Part shown: piece by piece, positions 35,746 to 45,155 of the stretch
Layout: every line of letters starts with the position of its first letter
Numbering within the stretch: position 1 is the stretch's first letter
Assembly (NCBI RefSeq): GCF_030541005.1
Contig: NZ_JASSVM010000006.1
Span: forward strand, 1-64,000
Length of the DNA: 64,000 bases
Direction of reading: 5' to 3'
From: Marinobacter sp. SS5-14b
GTDB taxonomy: Bacteria; Pseudomonadota; Gammaproteobacteria; Pseudomonadales; Oleiphilaceae
Made by a program: the position numbers and the translations under genes
Notes under the pieces: generated by a model
The model's database searches: none
Told to the model about the DNA's origin: nothing
What the model saw: only the letters and a program-made list of their open reading frames with translations

Positions 35746-36032
35746 AAGGGCCGGATAATCATATGCATTGGTGGCTGGGCGTAGCGGACCTGTTGGGTCA
35801 TGGCCTTCAGCATGGCGCGGTGAAACTGAAACGCGTACATCTGTCGATTGCTGATGAGAGCTTCCGGGTGCTGGAAACCATTCCCGTCACCCGGTCAGGC
35901 AGCCGCCTTGTCCGGGCCTGTCACCACAGCGTTTCACACGTGAGTTATACCAGTGTGTCGTTGGCAGGGCGCGCGGTCGCTGATTTGGCGGGTAGTTTGA
36001 GGTCCCGGGTTGCCACCGCCCCGGTAAACTAA
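35742..36032 (+). CDS. Small protein coupled to the hydrolase (96 aa)
   Basis: The product starts MKGPDNHMHWWLGVADLLGH and continues with LKRVHLSIADESFRVLETIP. It is probably soluble and not an obvious toxin or chaperone family. The ATGA overlap with the hydrolase stop makes co-translation very likely, so a partner or regulator of that enzyme is plausible. A bidirectional terminator lies directly after the stop. Confidence 0.7.
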   Translation: MKGPDNHMHWWLGVADLLGHGLQHGAVKLKRVHLSIADESFRVLETIPVTRSGSRLVRACHHSVSHVSYTSVSLAGRAVADLAGSLRSRVATAPVN

Positions 36033-36060
36033 AAGCGCAGTCTGCTCGGGCTGCGCTTTT
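36031..36060. terminator. Bidirectional terminator between the small gene and cysK
   Basis: A perfect ten-base stem (AAAAGCGCAG with CTGCGCTTTT) closes a ten-base loop. The A and T ends supply a U-tract in either direction, suiting two convergent genes. Confidence 0.9.
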
Positions 36061-36067
36061 TGCTTTA

Positions 36068-37039
36068 TTACTGCACGTTTTCCTGCTCACTGAAGGTATC
36101 GGCAAACAGAGCAGAGGACAGGTAGCGCTCGGCAGAATCCGGCAGAATAACCACAATGTTCTTGCCTTTGTGCTCCGGCTGCTGGCCTACCCGAACGGCG
36201 GCAGCGACCGCAGCACCACAGGAAATGCCGCACAGAATGCCCTCTTCCTGCATCAGACGGTGCGCCATGGCCATGGCGTCCTCGTTCGACACGAGCTCCA
36301 CCTGATCCACCAGGTCCATATCCAGATTGCCCGGAATAAAACCTGCACCAATACCCTGTATTTTATGGGGTGCCGGTTTCGGGTCCTGACCGCTGCGTAT
36401 CTGGGTAATGATCGGAGAATCGGTTGGCTCCACGGCGACCGTGGTGATGGCCTTGCCTCTGGTCTGCTTGAGGTAGCGGGAAACCCCGGTCAGGGTGCCG
36501 CCGGTGCCAACGCCAGCGACAAAGATGTCCACTTCGCCGTCGGTGTCGTTCCAGATTTCCGGCCCGGTGGTGTCTTCGTGAATCCGGGGGTTGGCTGGGT
36601 TCTCGAACTGCTGGGGCAGAAAGTGGTTGTCCGGGTCGGCAGCGACCAGTTCCTCGGCTTTGGCTATGGCGCCGGGCATGCCCTTGGCGGGCTCCGTCAG
36701 CACCAGGTCGGCGCCAAGAGCTTTCAATACCTTGCGTCGCTCCAGGCTCATGGACGCCGGCATGGTCAGCACCAGTTTGTAGCCCCGGGCGGCGGCGACA
36801 AAGGCCAGAGCAATGCCGGTGTTGCCGCTGGTCGGTTCAACAATGGTCATGCCAGGTTTGAGCAGGCCTCGCTTTTCAGCATCCCAGATCATTGCAGCGC
36901 CAATGCGGCACTTAACCGAATACGCCGGGTTACGGCCTTCAATTTTTGCCCAGATGGTGGCGCCGTCGTTGACGCGGTTGAGCTTCACCAGAGGGGTGTT
37001 GCCAATCGACAGTGAATTATCTTCGAAAATACGTGCCAT
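36068..37039 (-). CDS. cysK: Cysteine synthase A
   Basis: A 323-residue pyridoxal-phosphate enzyme, the same length as typical CysK. It makes L-cysteine from O-acetylserine and sulfide in the cytoplasm. The cofactor lysine is Lys43 (SVKCRIG), the substrate loop is PTSGNTG (69-75), and the phosphate-binding loop is [17 protein letters not shown] near the C-terminus is typical of the family. CysM is possible, but the N-terminal motifs ([10 protein letters not shown]) and length favour CysK. It lies 17 bases downstream of the diguanylate cyclase gene on the same strand. Confidence 0.92.
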   Translation of the reverse strand: MARIFEDNSLSIGNTPLVKLNRVNDGATIWAKIEGRNPAYSVKCRIGAAMIWDAEKRGLLKPGMTIVEPTSGNTGIALAFVAAARGYKLVLTMPASMSLERRKVLKALGADLVLTEPAKGMPGAIAKAEELVAADPDNHFLPQQFENPANPRIHEDTTGPEIWNDTDGEVDIFVAGVGTGGTLTGVSRYLKQTRGKAITTVAVEPTDSPIITQIRSGQDPKPAPHKIQGIGAGFIPGNLDMDLVDQVELVSNEDAMAMAHRLMQEEGILCGISCGAAVAAAVRVGQQPEHKGKNIVVILPDSAERYLSSALFADTFSEQENVQ

Positions 37040-37056
37040 GTGTGCTCCTTGTCCGG

Positions 37057-40014
37057 TTAGTGGTCGACATCCTGCCCGCAGTATTTCACTTCGAGACGAT
37101 TGCGGCCATTTTGTTTGGCGGCGTAGAGTGCCTGGTCAGCCTGTCGCAAATACTCGGCCGCTGTTGTCTCGCTGGAGGGTATGCCCAGTGCCAGGCCAAC
37201 GCTGACCGTTAAATCTATATCAAGGTTCTGGCAGGTTGTGCAGCGTTGCCTGGCGACGGCGCTCCGGAAGTGATCAAGACGCTTGATGATATCGGAAGCG
37301 TCCTGATAGCTGGCAAAAATGACAAATTCTTCGCCGCCGAACCGGGCCAGCCGGTCGGTTTCCCGGCGAAAATGTTCCCGCATGACGCCAGCCAGTGCCT
37401 GCAGACACTGATCTCCGGATTCGTGCCCCCAGGTATCGTTGATCTTCTTGAAGTGGTCCGCGTCTAACATGGCGACCGCAAAGCCGACCTTGTGGCGCTG
37501 GCACCATTGAAAGCGGCTGGCCAGTTCCCGATCGAAATAGGCCCGATTCCCAAGTTGAGTCAGGCTGTCCGTAACACTGAGGTGGGAAAGCGCGGCGTTG
37601 GCATCGGCGAGTTCGCGGTTGAGTCGTCCGAGTTTGCGATTCCAATAGACCAGAATCAGGGTCGCGATCAGCCCTGCGGCCACGATTTGCCATAACAGAG
37701 TGTAGTCTATTCGCTCTTCAATCTTGATATCTCGCCAGCTGCTGGTGAACTGTTCCCGTTCCTCCGGGGTCAGGCTGGTGATCAGTTTCTGCATGATGCT
37801 GTGAAGTGCCGGTTGGTCGCTACGGGTGGCCACCGATAGTGACCAGTCTGCCGGAACCCGGCCAATCACCTTCAGGTCTGCCAGGCCAAGGGATTGCATG
37901 TAATAGCTCGCAGTGGCCAGGGTTGTGATATAGCCGGCCAGTTCACCATTCTGTAGCCGGCGAAGACCGTCCTGCTCGGAATCAACGGTGACCAGATTGA
38001 GCGCAGGGTTGCGCACCCGCAACAGTTCTGAAAAGGCGTAGCCAGCCACAACGCCCACCGGCTCGCTGCCAAGGTCGTTGATCCGTTCGATGAAGGGCTG
38101 TTCTATTCGCCCGATCACCACATTGGGCACTTCGAGGTAGGGTGTGGTGAAGTCCATGTAGGTCAGGCGTTCCGGAGTCTGCATGGCCATCGGATACATA
38201 TCACAATGGCGGGCCTTTGCGGCAGCGACGGCATCGGCCCAGCTGCGTGTTTCCACCAGCTCAAAGTTAAGGTCGGCTCGCGAGCTGAGAAGAGCAAGCA
38301 GGTCGGCGGCGAGCCCGGCGTGTTGCCCGTTGCGAATCCCTTCCAGCGGCATCCAGTCCGGGTCTGCGCAGATTTTGATGGTGTTGCTGTGTTGGTTTAG
38401 CCAGGCTGCTTCGCTGTCATTCCATTGCAGGCTGAGTTCCGGGGCCGAGCTGCGTTGAACGGTGGCGCCCAGCCAGCGGTTTTCGATGATCTGTTGTTCT
38501 GTCGGTGTAATGGACGACATGCCCTGATTCAGAATGTCGGCCAATGGCGCCATTGCGGGCCGAACACCGAAACGCAGGTCTTCACCGGTAAAGCCGGGTA
38601 CGTTCAGCTCACCGGCTACCCGAACGCCGCTGATGCCCAGATTACGAATCCAGTAGTTGCCAGTATGCAGCGAGCCAATTACCGCATCCACATCGTCCTG
38701 GGCAAAGGCGGTGAACATGGACTCCTGGGAGCTGAAGCTGATGACGTTGTTGCCGGGGAGTGTTTGGCGGACGGCATCTTCGTAGTAAATACCTGAACCG
38801 ATTGCGACCCTGTAGTCCTTAAGATCACTCAGGGACTCATAATTCAGGTTGTCGTGTCGGGTAAAGATGACGTTTGGAATGATGTGATACGGCTCGGTAA
38901 AGCGGGCGAAAGGTTCCCGTTCCGGGCGATGCGACATATCCGCCATCACATCGATGTCACCGTTCTGGAGCATAGTGATCAGCTCATTCCATTGCCCCCG
39001 CACCGGGATCACCTGCAGCCTGGTGAGGTCTGCCAGGCGAGTCATGATGTCAACACTCATGCCCAGAACCCGGCCGCTTTCATTGAAACTGAACGGCGCA
39101 TAGTCATTCATGAAGCCGACCCTGACTGGCCCAAGATTGGCGAGATACTGAGCCTGAGCAGAGCTGAGCGGCACTTCTCTGACACTCTCGGCGGTGATGC
39201 CACCGTATTCCTGCCAGCGCTCCAGCAGGTCGTTCAGGTGAGCTTCGGGTATCTCGTTCAGGCCGTCCCGAATACGAGAAAATAACGCCGGATTGTCGAT
39301 GTGGACGCCGATCCGGAAATACTCGGAGGACAGGCTGTCGAGCGGTGCGGGGCCGAGCAGCGCAAGAAACCGGAAGCCGGCCTGATTGGCGAGGTACTCG
39401 AGGGTCAGCGCGGGGCCCACCGCCACATCGATCCAGCCGAAGGCGAGGGCGCGTACCAGGCTGGGCAGCGAGTCATAGGTGTTGAGGGTGATGCCAGCAT
39501 CCTGAAAGCGGCTGCTGTAGAAAATATCGGTAACCACGCCGACCCTTAGCCCCACCAGGTCTTCCAGAGATTTAATCTCTGGCGTGGTTTTGGCGGTGTC
39601 GTGCATCAGATAGACTTCCCGCACATGGTAGGGCTCGGTAAACAGGATGTTTTCGGCACGGTCGGGCCGCCAGGATATACCGTCAATCGCATCGAGGTCG
39701 CCGCGCAGGAAAGCCGCGTAGATATCGGGCCAACTACCGGCCCGGAAGTCGAATGTGATATGACTGTTCCGGCCGACCTCTTTGAGTACATCGATGGAAA
39801 AACCGGAGGGCGTGCGGCCTTCGAAGAAGGTGTAGGGTTTGTTGTCAGCGACCACGCCGATGGTCACGACCTGTGGCCTGGTGGTGTTTTCGGTTGCCAG
39901 GACCGTGCTGGCGATGAGGGTCAGCAACACCATGGTGATGGCTGCCCGAAACACTCTGACAATACCGTCAGCGAGGCAAAAGAGTGTGCGCGGTCGGGAC
40001 AGGTAACGAAGCAA
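37057..40014 (-). CDS. Diguanylate cyclase with three periplasmic solute-binding domains
   Basis: A 985-residue membrane protein. After a signal-anchor ([17 protein letters not shown]) come three family-3 solute-binding-protein-like domains in tandem, recognisable by repeated [24 protein letters not shown] starts near residues 57, 310 and 560. A membrane helix follows (about residue 775, [18 protein letters not shown]), then a GGDEF domain with an intact GGEEF motif ([11 protein letters not shown], about residue 890). It should make c-di-GMP in response to small extracellular ligands. An I-site RxxD is not obvious. Triple sensor domains on one cyclase are uncommon. Confidence 0.9.
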   Translation of the reverse strand: MLRYLSRPRTLFCLADGIVRVFRAAITMVLLTLIASTVLATENTTRPQVVTIGVVADNKPYTFFEGRTPSGFSIDVLKEVGRNSHITFDFRAGSWPDIYAAFLRGDLDAIDGISWRPDRAENILFTEPYHVREVYLMHDTAKTTPEIKSLEDLVGLRVGVVTDIFYSSRFQDAGITLNTYDSLPSLVRALAFGWIDVAVGPALTLEYLANQAGFRFLALLGPAPLDSLSSEYFRIGVHIDNPALFSRIRDGLNEIPEAHLNDLLERWQEYGGITAESVREVPLSSAQAQYLANLGPVRVGFMNDYAPFSFNESGRVLGMSVDIMTRLADLTRLQVIPVRGQWNELITMLQNGDIDVMADMSHRPEREPFARFTEPYHIIPNVIFTRHDNLNYESLSDLKDYRVAIGSGIYYEDAVRQTLPGNNVISFSSQESMFTAFAQDDVDAVIGSLHTGNYWIRNLGISGVRVAGELNVPGFTGEDLRFGVRPAMAPLADILNQGMSSITPTEQQIIENRWLGATVQRSSAPELSLQWNDSEAAWLNQHSNTIKICADPDWMPLEGIRNGQHAGLAADLLALLSSRADLNFELVETRSWADAVAAAKARHCDMYPMAMQTPERLTYMDFTTPYLEVPNVVIGRIEQPFIERINDLGSEPVGVVAGYAFSELLRVRNPALNLVTVDSEQDGLRRLQNGELAGYITTLATASYYMQSLGLADLKVIGRVPADWSLSVATRSDQPALHSIMQKLITSLTPEEREQFTSSWRDIKIEERIDYTLLWQIVAAGLIATLILVYWNRKLGRLNRELADANAALSHLSVTDSLTQLGNRAYFDRELASRFQWCQRHKVGFAVAMLDADHFKKINDTWGHESGDQCLQALAGVMREHFRRETDRLARFGGEEFVIFASYQDASDIIKRLDHFRSAVARQRCTTCQNLDIDLTVSVGLALGIPSSETTAAEYLRQADQALYAAKQNGRNRLEVKYCGQDVDH

Positions 40015-40142
40015 GGCGGGCCTTCCGTGTGGATTCTTGTTGATTCTAGTTGTAAAACATCACGACCTACAATGATCGTTGGCTAAATTAGCACCAATTC
40101 AATGGCGACGGTGTAATGGCAGAAACTCCCGGGGAGCAGCGA

Positions 40143-40922
40143 ATGGCAGAGACTCAGTTTGAATGGCAGAAAACGCCGGCAGCGGTTTGGCGCAGGCATC
40201 GGTCGGGCTTGAGATCCATCCGCCGACTGGACCCGGTAAACTGGCATGATTTGAAGGGCATTGATCGCCAGAAAGAGGCGTTGGCCCGTAACACCGAGCG
40301 CTTTCTTGCCAAAGAACCGTCCAACAATGCACTGCTCTGGGGCTCCCGCGGTACCGGAAAATCTTCCCTGATCAAGGCTCTGCTGAACCGTTACGCAGAG
40401 CAGGGATTGCGAATGATCGAGGTGGATAAAGACGATCTGGTTAACCTGCCGGAGATCGTGGATGACATTTGCGACCTGCCATACCGGTTCGTTATCTTCT
40501 GTGATGACCTGTCTTTCGATGTGGGGGAGTACGGCTACAAGGCTTTGAAAAGTGTGCTGGAAGGTTCTCTGGAGCTGCCGCCCGAGAATGTGCGCGTGTA
40601 TGCCACATCAAACCGCCGCCACCTGATGCCGGAGTACATGAATGACAATCTGAACAGCGAAATGCGGGGCGGTGAGTTGCACCCGGCCGAAGCCATTGAA
40701 GAGCAGGTCTCCCTGGCAGACCGGTTCGGGTTGCAACTGTCGTTTTATCCCTTCGACCAGAATGTCTACCTGCAGGCCGTGGATGCGCTCTTTCCTCAGG
40801 CAACCGACCGCGAACAGCTGCACCTCGAAGCCGTGCGCTTCGCCACCAGTAAGGGTGTTCGTAACGGCCGGACAGCCCAGCAGTTTTTCCGCCAGTTCGC
40901 CGGTGATCAGCGATTTAGCTGA
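40143..40922 (+). CDS. DUF815 AAA-type ATPase
   Basis: A 259-residue P-loop protein with Walker A LLWGSRGTGKSSLIKALL and Walker B FVIFCDDLSFDVGEYGYKAL, followed by arginine-bearing sensor segments (RVYATSNRRHLMPEYM). The length and pattern match DUF815, a widespread AAA-like family of unknown function. ATG 40143 is chosen because GGGGAG lies six bases upstream; ATG 40116 has no such site. Its stop is seven bases from the end of the convergent DUF3422 gene, so no room for a terminator is left. Confidence 0.88.
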   Translation: MAETQFEWQKTPAAVWRRHRSGLRSIRRLDPVNWHDLKGIDRQKEALARNTERFLAKEPSNNALLWGSRGTGKSSLIKALLNRYAEQGLRMIEVDKDDLVNLPEIVDDICDLPYRFVIFCDDLSFDVGEYGYKALKSVLEGSLELPPENVRVYATSNRRHLMPEYMNDNLNSEMRGGELHPAEAIEEQVSLADRFGLQLSFYPFDQNVYLQAVDALFPQATDREQLHLEAVRFATSKGVRNGRTAQQFFRQFAGDQRFS

Positions 40923-40929
40923 GGTTGGG

Positions 40930-42237
40930 CTACTGGCGGTCGGCCATGCGGATAAACCGGTGATGAATCATTCGGATGCCAACAAAAACCAGCACCAACA
41001 CCACCGGAATGGCAATGCCTGAAACGATCGATTTGTTGAACAGAAATCCCGATTCCTGCAGGGCGTCCAGGCCGAGAGTCAACAGGCCAATCAAATAGTA
41101 GGAAATGGCCACCACGGAGAAGCCTTCCACGGTGTGTTGCATCATCAACTGAATCCGGGAGCGTCGGTCCATAGAGCTGAGCAGTTCCTGGTTTTGGCTC
41201 TGGATGGCCAGTTCCACCCGGGTACGCATCATGTCCGACGCCCGGTCTACCCGGCGGGAAAGATCTTCCAACCGCACACTCACGGCCTCACAGGTTTTGA
41301 CCGCCGGGGTCAGTCGCCGGGTCATAAATTCGGTGATGGTCAGGTGACCGGACACTTCATCTTCCCGCAGCTCTTCCAGTCGGGTCAGTACCAGCCGGTG
41401 ATAGGCCTGGGTGGCTGAAAACCGGAAGGTGGAGTGTGCACGAAAGGCCTCGATTCGGGCGGCAATGTTGGTCAGCTCCGCCAGAAGGCTTTGCTCGTCC
41501 AGGGTTTCGTTGTCAGCCAGCGCCTGGGTGATGGTCGCCAGGTGCTGGTCCATGTCGTTCAGAGCCGGAGTGATTTCCCGGGCTACGGGAAGCGCCAGCA
41601 GAGACATTAACCGGTAGGTTTCAATTTCCATCAGGCGCTGGACCAGTCGCCCCAGCTGGCTGTCTGACATGCTGTAATTGAGCACCATGAAGCGTCCGAA
41701 ATGGTCGCTGTGCAGCTGGAAGGTGCCTAGCACCCGGGCGGCGCCTTCCTGAGGACTGCTGCCTACCAGGCGCATGCCTTCAAAATGCTTGCGCATGAAC
41801 GCGGGCTCATTGCGGGCGTTATCGGAAGACGGGCAAACCTCAATATGAAAAGCTCCGACTACCGTGCCTTCCAGTTGTTCCAGCCAGCCGGCGGGCAGGG
41901 CGCTGATTCCGGTTTCGGTAAACGGGTCGGCGCCTGAAGGTGCGAGGTTGGTAAAGGTATAGGCCGTGAACTCCATGTGGACTTCCCGGCGGATACGCAG
42001 CTGCTCGAAATCCTGTTCGTAGCACGGGACTTCTTGCTCGGGCCAGGGTTCTCCCAGCATCCGATGCAGGCTTTGCAGGTGTGTGAACTGGTTTTTGCGC
42101 TGCTCGGGGGTCGTCATTACTGCGATGTGTGTCACCCTGGCACGGGGTGGAAGCACCTGGAACGGGCGCGAATGCAGCTCCTGGTAAAGGTCGGTGCGCA
42201 GGGGATGAAAGTCCAGAACGATAGGCTGGGCAGTCAC
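40930..42237 (-). CDS. DUF3422 membrane protein
   Basis: A 435-residue protein from GTG 42237, matching DUF3422 (HPLRTDLYQELHSRPFQ at the start, later SDNARNEPAFMRKHFEGM). The body is helical. Two membrane helices near the C-terminus (YYLIGLLTLGLDAL and IVSGIAIPVVLVLVFVGIRM) lie about residues 370-415. The start overlaps the stop of the histidine kinase gene (GTGA), implying coupled translation. A longer frame to 42288 is less likely. The function is unknown; the overlap ties it to the sortase-system kinase operon. Confidence 0.86.
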   Translation of the reverse strand: MTAQPIVLDFHPLRTDLYQELHSRPFQVLPPRARVTHIAVMTTPEQRKNQFTHLQSLHRMLGEPWPEQEVPCYEQDFEQLRIRREVHMEFTAYTFTNLAPSGADPFTETGISALPAGWLEQLEGTVVGAFHIEVCPSSDNARNEPAFMRKHFEGMRLVGSSPQEGAARVLGTFQLHSDHFGRFMVLNYSMSDSQLGRLVQRLMEIETYRLMSLLALPVAREITPALNDMDQHLATITQALADNETLDEQSLLAELTNIAARIEAFRAHSTFRFSATQAYHRLVLTRLEELREDEVSGHLTITEFMTRRLTPAVKTCEAVSVRLEDLSRRVDRASDMMRTRVELAIQSQNQELLSSMDRRSRIQLMMQHTVEGFSVVAISYYLIGLLTLGLDALQESGFLFNKSIVSGIAIPVVLVLVFVGIRMIHHRFIRMADRQ

Positions 42238-44270
42238 GGGGCAGTCCTTGATTCGTTGTCTGTGGCTGGGATGATAACGCGGAAGCACACGCCGTCAACG
42301 CCGTTTTGGTGGTGATTCCGGGCTTCCACCCGGCCATTGTGATAGTCCGCAATCAGCCGCACGATCAGCAGACCCTGTCCCAGGTGACCTTCGGTCTTGC
42401 CTTCGCGCTGGGACACAAAGGCACCGAAAATATCCACGCCGGTATGGGCCGGCAAGCTGGAACCTTCGTTGAATACCTCCAGCTGGTAATGGTCGCTGTG
42501 CTGTTCCAGGCACAGAGCAATCGTTCCGCCCTCGGGGGTGAAATCCCGGGCATTGTCGACCAGCTTGTCGAGCATCTGAACGAGCATTTCCGGCGACCCC
42601 ATCAGTGGGCAGGCACTTTCCGGCATCTGACAGTGAAACCGGTGTTGGCAATCCAGCTGCTGATAGGCAGCGGTCGCCTGGCGAACAACGTCGGCCAGAT
42701 CAAAAGATTCTTTGTCGGCCTGGTCAAAGCTTTGTTCCAGTCGGGCCGCTTCGCTCATGCTGTTGAGAATGCGGCGTAAGCGTTCGGTCGCTGCCGAAGC
42801 CCTTGCCAGATACTGTTGGCGTTCCTGGTCTGAATCGCTGTGAGCCAGGTTTTCCAGGGAGGAGCGCACCACCGCCACCGGCGTTTTCAATTCATGGGAC
42901 AACCGGCGGGAAAAACTCTCCAGATACTGATTGTAGCTCTGCAGGCGCGACACCATCTGGCCGAAGTGTTGCTGCAGCTGGCCCAGTTCGTCTCGTGCGC
43001 TGGCAGGCGGAATGCCGCCCAGTATCCGGCCATCGTCGTCGACACTGGCGCTGACCAGGCGCTGCAGGCGGGCGATACGCCAGGATAGCCAGCTGGCGTA
43101 GCCCAGCAACACCAGAGTTAACGCCAGAATGATCAGCAGGCTTCTTGCCAGCACGCTGCCCAGGGCCGAGCCAGAGACACTGAGCAATTGATCCAGCGAT
43201 TGTTTGAGCACAAGCGACCGGCCACCAAAAAACGTGTGCTCTGTGGCCAGCCATACGGTTCCATTCTGCTCGACCAGATGGTGTTCCGGCAGGCCGCCGG
43301 TATGCAGCTGGTGGTTCGTTTCGGCCAGTGGTTGCGGGTCCGGCTGATACAATCGAACAAGGCTTCGCAAGGCGTTCAGGGTGATCTGCTCGAGAATTTG
43401 TGCCGCAGAGAAATCGTCGAAATCCGGTGCTCTGCCGGTAAAGGGGTGCTGAGTGTGGGCGACGATCCAGCCGGCCGGTTCCATCACGGTGACTTGCTGG
43501 CCTTCACTCAGCTGGCTGGTGAGCGCCCGTTCAAGGTCGGTATTGCGCTGAACCAGCAGGGGCGGCGGCGAGATCGACGTGCCCCAGGCCTGGGGTGGTT
43601 CCGCCGTTTGCACCGCCTGGAACCCCAGACGACTGCCCGGCGCCGGTTTCGGCATGCGCAGTTCCAGTTGCCAGCGGGAGGCCAGGTCTTCCCAGGCCAC
43701 TTCCAGCTGGCGATCGGGTTTGTTGACATCGCCTTCGATCAGGGCCGGTACGTTGGCTCCCGGAGCGGTTGTTCTGATCAGCCATGTTTGTGGCTGGCCG
43801 GACTGCTCCAGGTCATTGGCGGGGGCGGCAAGCACCATTTCGAAACGATCATGGCGTTGTTCGGGGTTGTTGGGATTGAACGGGCGCAGCCCCTGATCCC
43901 GTTTTTGTACCAACAGGTAGAGGTTTCGATTATTGCTGACCGCCAGCCACCTCAGGTCGGTTTGTCCCGGTGTGAACTGCCAGGGTAGCTGTTCTTCGTT
44001 TTCGTTAAAGCCGGGCCAGGTCGTGGTGAAGCCGTCCACTTTGGGTGACTGGTCGGTGGCAATGGCGTAGATTGCCTCGGCGCCTTCAGTCACCGGGTCA
44101 CCCAACAGTGCGTCACCCGCCAACTCCGCCAAACGATCACCTTTCTCCTGCAGTTGTTGCAGTGCCTGTGCCCTGAGGGCGTTGTCCAGCTCCAGCACAA
44201 ATTTCAGCCCGGCCCAGGGAATCAGCAGCATCAGCAGGCTGGCGAGAAACAGCTGGCGTTTCAGGTTCAA
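42234..44270 (-). CDS. Dedicated sortase-system sensor histidine kinase
   Basis: A 678-residue kinase with an N-terminal helix (LASLLMLLIPWAGLKFVLEL) and a large periplasmic region of ~330 residues. A second helix (LLIILALTLVLLGYASWLSW), a HAMP-like linker, HisKA (RRLSHELKTPVAVVRSSLE, His near residue 460) and HATPase motifs follow (DNARDFTPEGGTI, then GQGLLIVRLI). It belongs with the response regulator at 44274-44975, only three bases upstream. The order and the divergent VIT/vWA target and sortase match the known proteobacterial dedicated sortase system, in which this pair regulates the sortase genes. Confidence 0.88.
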   Translation of the reverse strand: MNLKRQLFLASLLMLLIPWAGLKFVLELDNALRAQALQQLQEKGDRLAELAGDALLGDPVTEGAEAIYAIATDQSPKVDGFTTTWPGFNENEEQLPWQFTPGQTDLRWLAVSNNRNLYLLVQKRDQGLRPFNPNNPEQRHDRFEMVLAAPANDLEQSGQPQTWLIRTTAPGANVPALIEGDVNKPDRQLEVAWEDLASRWQLELRMPKPAPGSRLGFQAVQTAEPPQAWGTSISPPPLLVQRNTDLERALTSQLSEGQQVTVMEPAGWIVAHTQHPFTGRAPDFDDFSAAQILEQITLNALRSLVRLYQPDPQPLAETNHQLHTGGLPEHHLVEQNGTVWLATEHTFFGGRSLVLKQSLDQLLSVSGSALGSVLARSLLIILALTLVLLGYASWLSWRIARLQRLVSASVDDDGRILGGIPPASARDELGQLQQHFGQMVSRLQSYNQYLESFSRRLSHELKTPVAVVRSSLENLAHSDSDQERQQYLARASAATERLRRILNSMSEAARLEQSFDQADKESFDLADVVRQATAAYQQLDCQHRFHCQMPESACPLMGSPEMLVQMLDKLVDNARDFTPEGGTIALCLEQHSDHYQLEVFNEGSSLPAHTGVDIFGAFVSQREGKTEGHLGQGLLIVRLIADYHNGRVEARNHHQNGVDGVCFRVIIPATDNESRTAP

Positions 44271-44273
44271 GGT

Positions 44274-44975
44274 TCAGACCTCACGGGCATTCCACCGGTA
44301 ACCCATGCCGTAAGCGGTCTGGATGCCGTCAAAACGTTCGTCCAGCTGAGCAAACTTCCGACGGATACGCTTGATGTGGGAGGTCACGGTGTTGTCATCC
44401 AGCACTGTGCTGGCGGCTTCCATCAGCTGGTCTCGGGTTCGGACATGGCCGGGGTGTTGCACCAGGGCATGCAGCATCCAGAACTCGGTAACGGTGAGAT
44501 CGAGAGGATGCTCGTTCCAGGCGACGGTCATTCGGTCGACATTCATGGTCATTCGTCCCCGCTGCACCACTTCATCCGGTTTTTGCAGCGCTTCTGCCCA
44601 CGCATCAGCCCGCCGTAACAAGGCGGTGATACGCGCGAGCAGGTGATCCAGGCTCATGTCTTTGGTGACGTAATCGTCGGCGCCCAGCCGAAGGCCGTGC
44701 ACAGAATCGATGTCACTGTCCCGTGCGGTCAGGAAAATGATTGGCAAGGTGGCAGACTGTGCTCGAAGATCCTGACACAGGGTAAAGCCACCTTCCGGCT
44801 CGTCACCCAGGCCGACATCGATAATGGCGAGATCGGGCAGGCTCTGTCGCAGCACCTGCCAGGCTGCCGGCCGGTCACCATAGGCTGAGACCCGGTAGCC
44901 CCGGCGCTCAAAAGCGGCCCGGTAGTTATCGCGAATGCCCGCTTCGTCTTCAATCAGAACAATGTGTTTTTTCAT
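44274..44975 (-). CDS. Dedicated sortase-system response regulator (OmpR type)
   Basis: A 233-residue regulator with a receiver domain (acidic pocket EDE at 9-11, phospho-acceptor Asp53 in LAIIDVGLGD, Lys near 104 in YVTKDMSLDHL). An OmpR/PhoB winged helix follows (TVTEFWMLHALVQHPGHVRTRDQL, then VTSHIKRIRRKFAQLD). It should bind DNA in the ~180-base gap shared with the divergent target gene at 45156. It is the first gene of a leftward operon with the kinase and DUF3422. Confidence 0.92.
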   Translation of the reverse strand: MKKHIVLIEDEAGIRDNYRAAFERRGYRVSAYGDRPAAWQVLRQSLPDLAIIDVGLGDEPEGGFTLCQDLRAQSATLPIIFLTARDSDIDSVHGLRLGADDYVTKDMSLDHLLARITALLRRADAWAEALQKPDEVVQRGRMTMNVDRMTVAWNEHPLDLTVTEFWMLHALVQHPGHVRTRDQLMEAASTVLDDNTVTSHIKRIRRKFAQLDERFDGIQTAYGMGYRWNAREV

Positions 44976-45155
44976 GCGTGTGTCGTTCAGTAATAGATCC
45001 TGTCATTAAACCATGCTCAAGCCCCTGTACAAGCTGGGGCTTTGGTATTGCCACAATTCATCATTTTCTATCGCTGGCCTGCCCGCTTTTGCCACGTTGA
45101 AGCCCGTTCTGGCTGTTGCAATGGCATCACTCACTTCCACAAAAAGGATGTCGTG

